37,615 nucleotides of DNA from Bryobacterales bacterium (lineage in GTDB: Bacteria > Acidobacteriota > Terriglobia > Bryobacterales > Bryobacteraceae), in assembly GCA_003162425.1 (NCBI GenBank), contig PMOK01000084.1:12002-49616 (forward strand). Direction: 5' to 3'. Below, piece by piece: positions 32,012 through 37,615 of the stretch; the first letter of the stretch is position 1, and each line of letters begins with the position of its first letter. The notes below the pieces were generated by a model, which was not told where the DNA came from, did not search any database, and saw only the letters and a program-made list of their open reading frames with translations. The position numbers were made by a program, and so were the translations under genes.

Positions 32012-33787
32012 CTACTGCTTGACCGCCGTATAGAGCGTCTGCACCCCGGCCATTCCGCCCAATTTGAACGTGAGTGGCACCAGATCGTTGTTCGGAATCG
32101 CGGGAACCACCACGTTGAACTGATACACGCCCACCAATCCTGGCGACAATCCGTAGTAAGCCAACTTCGCCGAAGTCTTGCCAAACAGAATCTCGAGCGA
32201 CGCTGCCAGTTGACTGTTCCCTGCGGCCAACTCACCCGCGGGGATGCTCGGCGTCACCGGTCCGAATCCGTTGCCGTACATGACAATGGTTTCTCCAGGC
32301 TTGGCGGGCCGCGATGGAAGGCCAGCGATAGCTCCGGCGGGAAGAACGTACGTCACATTATCCGAATGAAAAGCCACCACGTACTGCTTCCCGCCAATCT
32401 TAAATGATGCAGGCGCCAGCAGCCCAGGCTCTGTGGCGTTCACCGTGACGTTGAACGGCGCGCTGCTTCCGTTCTTGTTCGTCACCGTGATCTGCTGCGT
32501 ACCGGTCGGAATGTTCGATGGCAACTGCACATTCACCTGCCCAGGATTGGCGACGATGTAATTGACGAACGCTTTTTGACCTGCGATGCTCACCTCCACG
32601 CCATCCAGTGACGTCGGTGCTTGATTACCCGTGAAATCGGCCTTGGTCCAGCCCCGCGTATCGAGCGCCAGATTCGATCCGTAGATCTCGACAAACGATT
32701 CCGGCGCCACGGCCGGGAAGCCACCATAAGATGACGCGCTCACCACGCTTCCGATGGACGGAGCCATCGGTGCCGGCGCTCCCGCTTCAAAGGTCCAGGT
32801 GTCGTCCAAAGGAGTGTCAGGCCCTCCGCCGCTGAATAAGACCGCGTTCTCGTGCGCAGCATCATAGGCCATGGCGTGCTGCGATCGTCGAAGCGGGCTA
32901 ATTTGCGGGGATTGCTGGACCCAGTTGGAACCATCCCACAGCCAGGTATCACCAAAAAAGTTGGCCTGCTGCGCGTCATATCCACCGAACAAGACAACTT
33001 GCCCCAGGGCGGCATCGTAAGTCATAGCGTGATTCGATCGAGCGGGCGGGGTGCTCAGCGGCGATTTCTGGGTCCAATTCTCGCCGTCCCACACCCAGGT
33101 GTCACTCAAAGGTAGGATTACGTTCTCTCCTGCGAACAAGACCACCTGACCATGCGCGGAATCGAAGGCCATAGCGTGACCGTCCCGAACGGGCGGACTG
33201 GTCTGAGGCGATTTCTCCGTCCAGTTCGAACCATCCCATATCCAGGTGTCGTTTAGTTCTTGACTAAGACCTGAATTGAAGTCCACTCCTCCAAATCCTC
33301 CGAACAAAACAATTTGGCCATGGACCACGTCGTATACTAGCGCGGTGGAGTCTCGGACGCGTGGGCTACTTTGCGGCGATTTCTGAGTCCAGTTGGAGCC
33401 ATCCCAGACCCACGTGTCGTTGAGAGCTGGTCCATAACTCGCTCCTCCAGTCCTAGGGCCAGTTCCCCCGAACAACACCACTTGACCATGGGCGGCATCG
33501 TACGCCATGGCAGGATAGAACCGCGGGGACGGACTCGTTTGCGGCGATTTCTGTGCCCAGTTGGAACCGTCCCACACCCAGGTATCGTTGAGAAATTCGG
33601 GACCGATACCGCCCCCGAACATCACGACTTGGCCGTGTGTGGAATCGTAGGCCATGGCGTGACCGGTCCGCTCTGGCGGGAAGTTCTGTGGGATCTGCCG
33701 CGTCCAGTTTGGCGCGGTTTGCGCCACCATTACCGATGCATTTAGCCACAGCAACCACGCGATGTTGTTCCACCGGGTTATCTTCAT
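32012..33787 (-). CDS. Kelch propeller protein with Solibacter-type C-terminal domain, K7
   Basis: The product has 591 residues, the longest copy. The signal peptide is MKITRWNNIAWLLWLNASVMVAQT. Of the six kelch units, units 2 and 3 have long Gly/Ser-rich loops (TGPRTGGASYGPALN and FGGVDFNSGLSQELN), unit 4 has LFAGENVILPLS, and unit 6 is shared with K6. The C-terminal domain starts near residue 345 with ASSYGGFPAVAPESF and carries GSSAPFNV and GVYQFNVVVPAIPNN, small differences from the common sequence. The upstream junction from K8 is AAGGAG, TAATCGC, ATG. Confidence 0.92.
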   Translation of the reverse strand: MKITRWNNIAWLLWLNASVMVAQTAPNWTRQIPQNFPPERTGHAMAYDSTHGQVVMFGGGIGPEFLNDTWVWDGSNWAQKSPQTSPSPRFYPAMAYDAAHGQVVLFGGTGPRTGGASYGPALNDTWVWDGSNWTQKSPQSSPRVRDSTALVYDVVHGQIVLFGGFGGVDFNSGLSQELNDTWIWDGSNWTEKSPQTSPPVRDGHAMAFDSAHGQVVLFAGENVILPLSDTWVWDGENWTQKSPLSTPPARSNHAMTYDAALGQVVLFGGYDAQQANFFGDTWLWDGSNWVQQSPQISPLRRSQHAMAYDAAHENAVLFSGGGPDTPLDDTWTFEAGAPAPMAPSIGSVVSASSYGGFPAVAPESFVEIYGSNLALDTRGWTKADFTGNQAPTSLDGVEVSIAGQKAFVNYIVANPGQVNVQLPSNIPTGTQQITVTNKNGSSAPFNVTVNATEPGLLAPASFKIGGKQYVVAFHSDNVTYVLPAGAIAGLPSRPAKPGETIVMYGNGFGPVTPSIPAGELAAGNSQLAASLEILFGKTSAKLAYYGLSPGLVGVYQFNVVVPAIPNNDLVPLTFKLGGMAGVQTLYTAVKQ

Positions 33788-33791
33788 GCGA

Positions 33792-35513
33792 TTACTCCTT
33801 CACCGCCGTATACAGCGTCTGCGCCCCAGCCACTCCACCCAACTTGAACGTCAGCGGTACCAGATCGTTGTCGGCAATCGCAGGAACCACCACATCGAAC
33901 TGGTACACGCCCACCAATCCTGGCGACAATCCGTAGTAAGCCAACTTCGCCGCCGTCTCGCCAAATAGAATCTCCATCGACGCCACCAGTTGACTGTTTC
34001 CTTGCGCCAACTCACCCGCAGGTATGTTCGGTGTCACCGGCCCGAATCCGTTACCGTACATCACGATGGTTTCTCCAGGCTTGGCAGGCCGCGATGGAAG
34101 GCCAGCGATAGCTCCGGCGGGAAGAACGTACGTCACATTATCCGAATGAAAAGCCACTACGTATTGCTTCCCGCCGATCTTAAATGATGCAGGCGCCAGC
34201 AACCCCGGTTCGGTGGCGTTCACCGTGACATTAAACGGCGCGCTGGTTCCGTTCTTGTTCGTCACCGTGATCTGCTGGGTCCCGGTGGGAATGTTGGACG
34301 GCAACTCCACATTCACCTGGCCAGGATTGGCGACGATGTAATTGACGAAGGCTTTTTGACCTGCGATGCTCACCTCCACGCCATCCAGCGACGTGGGTGC
34401 TTCATTGCCGGTGAAATCGGCTTTGGTCCAGCCACGCGTATCGAGCGCGAGATTCGATCCGTAGATCTCGACAAAGGATTCCGGCGAGACACTCGTGAAG
34501 CCTCCATAAGATGATGCGCTCACCACGCTTCCGATGGACGGTGTTAGGGCCGACGTTGCACCTTCCCATGCCCAAGTGTCGCCGATAAGGGAGCCATTCG
34601 CGCCGGTTCCGCCATACAAAACGGTTTGATCGTGGGCGGAATCATAGGCCATGGCGTGCCCGTATCGTGCTACCGGGCTAGTTTGTGGAGACTGCTGGGT
34701 CCAATTGGAACCGTCCCATAGCCAGGTGTCATCCAGATTATTGAGGTTTACATCCATCCCTCCGAACAAAACCACTTGACCGTGGGCCGAATCGAAAGCC
34801 AGGGCATGGTAATCCCGCGCCGGCGGACTCGTTGACGGCGCTTTCCCGGTCCAATTGGCTCCGTCCCACACCCACGTATCTTGAAGGATGCCATTTGTGT
34901 TAATTCCCCCGAACAAGACCACTTGACCATGCGTGGAATCGTATGCCATGGCGTGCTCGAAGCGAGCTGACGGGCTCGCTGGCGCGGACTGCTGGGTCCA
35001 GTTGGAGCCGTCCCATAGCCAAGTGTCACCCAGATCGTTGAGCTTTTGGCCAATCCCGCCGAATAAAACAATTTGACCGTGGGCTGCATCGTAGGCCATC
35101 GCGGCGTTCAGCCGCGCTGGCGGGCTGGTTGCTGGTGATTTCTCGGTCCAATTGGAGCCGTCCCATATCCAGGTATCACCGACGTTACTAGATCCCCCGA
35201 ACAAAACCACTTCACCGTGGGCGGAATCGTAGGCCATGACGTGCCGGTACCGCGCGGGCGGACTGGTTTGGGGAGATTTTTGAGTCCAGTTGGCGCCGTC
35301 CCACACCCAGGTATCGTTGAGAACATCGGCGTTACCACCGTTGCTTCCCCCGAACAGCACCACTTGGCCGTGCGCCGAATCATAGGCCATTGAATGGCCG
35401 GACCGCTCTGGCGGGAAATTTTGCGGAATCTGCCGCGTCCAATTTGTCGCGGTCTGCGCGGCTAGGATGGTCGCATACAGCGATAGGAGCGGCGCGATGA
35501 TTCTTGTGGACAC
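33792..35513 (-). CDS. Kelch propeller protein with Solibacter-type C-terminal domain, K8 (first in array)
   Basis: The product has 573 residues, the shortest copy and the first to be transcribed. The start is GTG (35511-35513), unlike the ATG of the others, with a weak purine-rich site upstream. The signal peptide MSTRIIAPLLSLYATILAAQT is unrelated in detail to the MRITRWN type, as expected for the founding or outermost copy. The six kelch units have loops SNGGNADVLN, SSNVG, IGQKLNDLG, INTNGILQ, MDVNLNNLD and TGANGSLIG. The C-terminal domain spans about 330-573. It starts 42 nt after the GH127 stop on the same strand, with no promoter evident between, so it is probably co-transcribed with it. 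Confidence 0.92.
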   Translation of the reverse strand: MSTRIIAPLLSLYATILAAQTATNWTRQIPQNFPPERSGHSMAYDSAHGQVVLFGGSNGGNADVLNDTWVWDGANWTQKSPQTSPPARYRHVMAYDSAHGEVVLFGGSSNVGDTWIWDGSNWTEKSPATSPPARLNAAMAYDAAHGQIVLFGGIGQKLNDLGDTWLWDGSNWTQQSAPASPSARFEHAMAYDSTHGQVVLFGGINTNGILQDTWVWDGANWTGKAPSTSPPARDYHALAFDSAHGQVVLFGGMDVNLNNLDDTWLWDGSNWTQQSPQTSPVARYGHAMAYDSAHDQTVLYGGTGANGSLIGDTWAWEGATSALTPSIGSVVSASSYGGFTSVSPESFVEIYGSNLALDTRGWTKADFTGNEAPTSLDGVEVSIAGQKAFVNYIVANPGQVNVELPSNIPTGTQQITVTNKNGTSAPFNVTVNATEPGLLAPASFKIGGKQYVVAFHSDNVTYVLPAGAIAGLPSRPAKPGETIVMYGNGFGPVTPNIPAGELAQGNSQLVASMEILFGETAAKLAYYGLSPGLVGVYQFDVVVPAIADNDLVPLTFKLGGVAGAQTLYTAVKE

Positions 35514-35555
35514 TTCTAACTTACTTCGCGCAAACGGGAAGAAAAATGCATCATG

Positions 35556-37478
35556 CTATTTTAACGGAACCCACACTTCCATCGCCGATGGCTCACGATT
35601 CGCCCAGGCGTAATAGGGGATGAATGTCAGCGAAACTGGGTTCATTTTGCGCCGGCTGGCCTGGTCGAGAGTTTCGTACAGCGGCTCGCGATCGAGTGGC
35701 TGATCATACGCGGCGCCTTGGTGCTTGAGCACTACCACGCCTCCGAACAAATCTTTCCTGAATTGATTCGCGAAACCCGTAGTGGGATTGATGAGCGAAA
35801 GGTCCGGAATTCTTGCCGTTTGATCGGGCTGCTCCAGGCAATAGATCAGCGGTCCGCGCTGGAGGGCGGCTTTGCCCGCATCCTCGCTAATACGCGGGTT
35901 GGCCGCGATCAGATGCGGAGTCATGTCCAGGCGCAGCGTGAATTGGTCGCCCGGTTTCCACGTCCGGCGCAGCGCCAGATATTGGCCGGGCTGGCCGGGA
36001 ATCTTCCCTCCATTAAGCTCGACGTTTGAATTGTGGGACCAAGCAGGGATCCGCAGAAACATTGTGAACTCGCGCGCGCTTTCCGGGGTTACGGTAAACT
36101 CGACATCGCCGGACCACGGGTAGTTGGTTTTTTGGGTCACTTTCAACCCTTGCCAGTTCAGCTCCGAATCATGATAGAAGTTCACATACAGTCCGTCCTT
36201 ACTGGTCGAGTAGAAGTAGCCGGGCAGCGACGCGAGAATGCGCTCCAGGTTCGGCGGACAGCAGGTGGTGTCGTACCACTCGTTGCGGATTTTCTCGCCA
36301 TCAGATGCCAGCGGATTCCGGTAGCAATACAGCGTTCCATCCAGCGACATTCCGGAGTTGATGCCGTTGTAGAGCGCGCGCTCCATGACGTCGGCGAAGC
36401 GCGATTCGCCGCTCGCTGCCAACATTCGGAAATTCCACATCATATTACCGATGGCCGCGCAGCTTTCGGTGTACGCCTGCGAGTTCGGCAGCTCGTATGG
36501 ATCGCCAAAAGCCTCGCCGTCGGAGCGTGAACCGACTCCACCGGTGATGTACATCTTGCGATTGGTCAAATCTGCCCACAGCGTGTCGAGCGTTTTGTGA
36601 TAGAGCGGATCGCTGGTCTCGAGATAATAATCTGTTGCGCCGCTGGATGCATACATCGCCCGCACCGCGTGGCCTTCGAAGATGGTCCGTGAGGTGAACG
36701 GAATGCCGCTGAACATGTAGCTCACCTGGGAGGGCTTCAGATGCAGGCGCTCGGTTTCGACGCCGCTCAGAAGATAGCCTGCGAGATTCAGATAGGCGCG
36801 ATTGCCGTTGGTCCGGTAAAGCTCCACCAGCGCCATCTCCAGTTCCGGATGTCCAGTGAGCAGCGGGCGCTTTTCCGGGCCGAAATTCGCTGTCAGGTAA
36901 TCGACGAATCGGATGCCGATGTCGAGCAGCTTGCGATCGCCGGTGGCGCGATAATACGCGATACCCGCCTGCAGCAGATGGCCCAGACAATACAATTCAT
37001 GCGAGCGGTACATTTCGGTGAATCGCAGCGGGACTTTGTCGCCCACGTAGTTGGTGTTCAGATAGCCGCTGGGTTCCTGCGCAGCCCGTATGTCATCAAT
37101 GATGGCGTCGAGCGTCGCTCGTAACTTGGGGTTGTCGCCCGATTGCAGAACGAACGCGACGGCTTCCATCCATTTATAGAGGTCGGAGTCGGTGTAGAGC
37201 GGTCCTTTGCGCGGGGCGTCCTTGCGGCCGGAGAGACGCCGGAAGTTATCGACGATTCCGTGGGCTTCCAGCAGCTCGAACATGGTGGGAATGCTGCGCT
37301 CGACGTTCACGCGCCGGCGCTCCTGCCAGAATCCTGCGCCGAGCTTCACGGCGCGAATCGGGACCGGATGCATCACCGCGCGCGGCGAGTGATCCAGATA
37401 GATTACCCCTTGATCCCGCCATTCGTCGCCGGCGGAGAGGTGGAGCGCGAACAGTAGGCAGGCTGCCAATTTGATCAT
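35556..37478 (-). CDS. Secreted GH127 family beta-L-arabinofuranosidase-like enzyme
   Basis: The product has 640 residues, close to the usual length of the family. The signal peptide is [17 protein letters not shown]. The catalytic domain is an (alpha/alpha)6 barrel type with [14 protein letters not shown]. By comparison with the characterised Bifidobacterium enzyme HypBA1, the key residues are all present: Glu322 (GEAFG) as acid/base, zinc ligands Glu338 and Cys340 (TESC), and the Cys pair C406-C407 (TTCCPPN), the first of which would be the nucleophile. Substrates in this family are beta-L-arabinofuranosyl units of plant glycoproteins, pectin and similar material, so plant-debris glycan degradation is the likely role. 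The ATG overlaps the stop of the upstream maf gene (ATGA), so the two are coupled. Confidence 0.88.
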   Translation of the reverse strand: MIKLAACLLFALHLSAGDEWRDQGVIYLDHSPRAVMHPVPIRAVKLGAGFWQERRRVNVERSIPTMFELLEAHGIVDNFRRLSGRKDAPRKGPLYTDSDLYKWMEAVAFVLQSGDNPKLRATLDAIIDDIRAAQEPSGYLNTNYVGDKVPLRFTEMYRSHELYCLGHLLQAGIAYYRATGDRKLLDIGIRFVDYLTANFGPEKRPLLTGHPELEMALVELYRTNGNRAYLNLAGYLLSGVETERLHLKPSQVSYMFSGIPFTSRTIFEGHAVRAMYASSGATDYYLETSDPLYHKTLDTLWADLTNRKMYITGGVGSRSDGEAFGDPYELPNSQAYTESCAAIGNMMWNFRMLAASGESRFADVMERALYNGINSGMSLDGTLYCYRNPLASDGEKIRNEWYDTTCCPPNLERILASLPGYFYSTSKDGLYVNFYHDSELNWQGLKVTQKTNYPWSGDVEFTVTPESAREFTMFLRIPAWSHNSNVELNGGKIPGQPGQYLALRRTWKPGDQFTLRLDMTPHLIAANPRISEDAGKAALQRGPLIYCLEQPDQTARIPDLSLINPTTGFANQFRKDLFGGVVVLKHQGAAYDQPLDREPLYETLDQASRRKMNPVSLTFIPYYAWANREPSAMEVWVPLK

Positions 37479-37615
37479 TGAAAATATCCTAGAGTTTTGA
37501 GATGTCGATAGACCAGGGACATCGGGAGTCCGACCACGTTGAAGTATCCACCATCGACGCGATCGATGAAACGCGACGCGAGTCCCTGGATGGCGTAAGC
37601 GCCGGCTTTGTCCAT
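37475..37615 (-). CDS. maf: Maf-type nucleoside triphosphate pyrophosphatase, C-terminal part
   Basis: Only the last 46 codons and the stop lie in the window; the gene continues past the right edge. The fragment has the Maf C-terminal signature: [10 protein letters not shown] followed by [21 protein letters not shown]. Maf proteins hydrolyse non-canonical or canonical nucleotides (dTTP, UTP, m7GTP depending on subgroup); the subgroup cannot be told from this piece. The TGA stop shares bases with the ATG of the GH127 gene (4-nt overlap), which makes this housekeeping gene the visible head of the cluster. Confidence 0.88.
   Translation of the reverse strand: MDKAGAYAIQGLASRFIDRVDGGYFNVVGLPMSLVYRHLKTLGYFQ

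Larger units (their letters stand above)
21403..35513 (-). repeat. Tandem array of eight kelch/Solibacter C-terminal domain genes
   Basis: Eight genes of 1722-1776 bp lie head to tail with 4-nt gaps, except for two 27-nt gaps. The last approximately 735 bp of each gene is nearly the same in all copies. The first approximately 1000 bp consists of six kelch units per gene (48 in all, period about 170-200 bp) that differ mainly in the loop between LFGG and DTW. This is a large direct-repeat tract in which unequal recombination or gene conversion would be expected. Confidence 0.95.

Noticed and set aside
21403..35513. CRISPR-like regular repeats
   Set aside because: The regular period of about 170-200 bp is made of kelch-coding units within open frames, not short palindromic repeats with unique spacers.

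Overview
The window looks like chromosome of an Acidobacteriota member of the Solibacter/Bryobacter type. The main reason is that eleven proteins carry what I recognise as the 'Solibacter C-terminal' domain (TIGR03437-type: PGQVNV.P, NGT.AP..V.V....PG, YGTG.G, V.F G....Y.GL.PG..G.YQ..V.VP). These eleven genes fill about 57% of the window. The moderately high GC, the intergenic palindromic repeats and the mix of NHL, SBBP and kelch secreted proteins fit the same group. This assignment is from memory of the families; no search was run.

Layout. 138-841 (+): four tandem genes for 51-57 residue proteins that consist of little more than a signal peptide, a PEID motif, a hydrophobic segment and a basic tail, like a PEP-CTERM/exosortase sorting tag without a passenger. 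852-1688 (-): fatty acid hydroxylase/sterol desaturase family protein. 2007-3233 (+): secreted TPR protein with an HExxH peptidase domain. 3361-4440 (+): RibB fused to a GTP cyclohydrolase II-like domain that appears catalytically incomplete. 4486-8976 (+): two SBBP beta-propeller proteins that share a duplicated promoter, leader and signal peptide. 9141-10136 (+): secreted protein of unknown function. 10574-10957 (+): DksA/TraR zinc-finger regulator, convergent with pgeF (10987-11652, -). 11748-12893 (-): sensorless hybrid histidine kinase. 12970-18280 (-): NHL-repeat secreted protein, translationally coupled to a multi-pass membrane protein. 18733-21396 (+): membrane protein, unknown 189-residue protein behind a near-consensus promoter, and a GT-B glycosyltransferase.

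21403-37615 (-) reads as one long co-directional cluster: the 3' end of maf, a secreted GH127 beta-L-arabinofuranosidase-like enzyme overlapping maf by 4 nt, then eight tandem paralogues (K8 first transcribed, K1 last). Each paralogue has a signal peptide, exactly six kelch units (one six-bladed propeller) and an almost invariant C-terminal domain of about 245 residues. Gaps are 4 nt or 27 nt. The Shine-Dalgarno sequence is either built into the last codons of the previous gene or supplied by the 27-nt spacer.

The strongest leads for something undescribed are the eight-gene array, with conserved C-terminal domain, variable propeller loops and mosaic sequence exchange, and the four passenger-less sorting-tag miniproteins. 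Also notable are a cloverleaf-like inverted-repeat element (8994-9084), three multi-hairpin intergenic repeats, a long hairpin made of GGTTTCT units (3239-3307), and a sigma-54-like promoter with a long 5' UTR ahead of the DksA-type gene. I saw no CRISPR array, tRNA, rRNA, transposase or phage gene.
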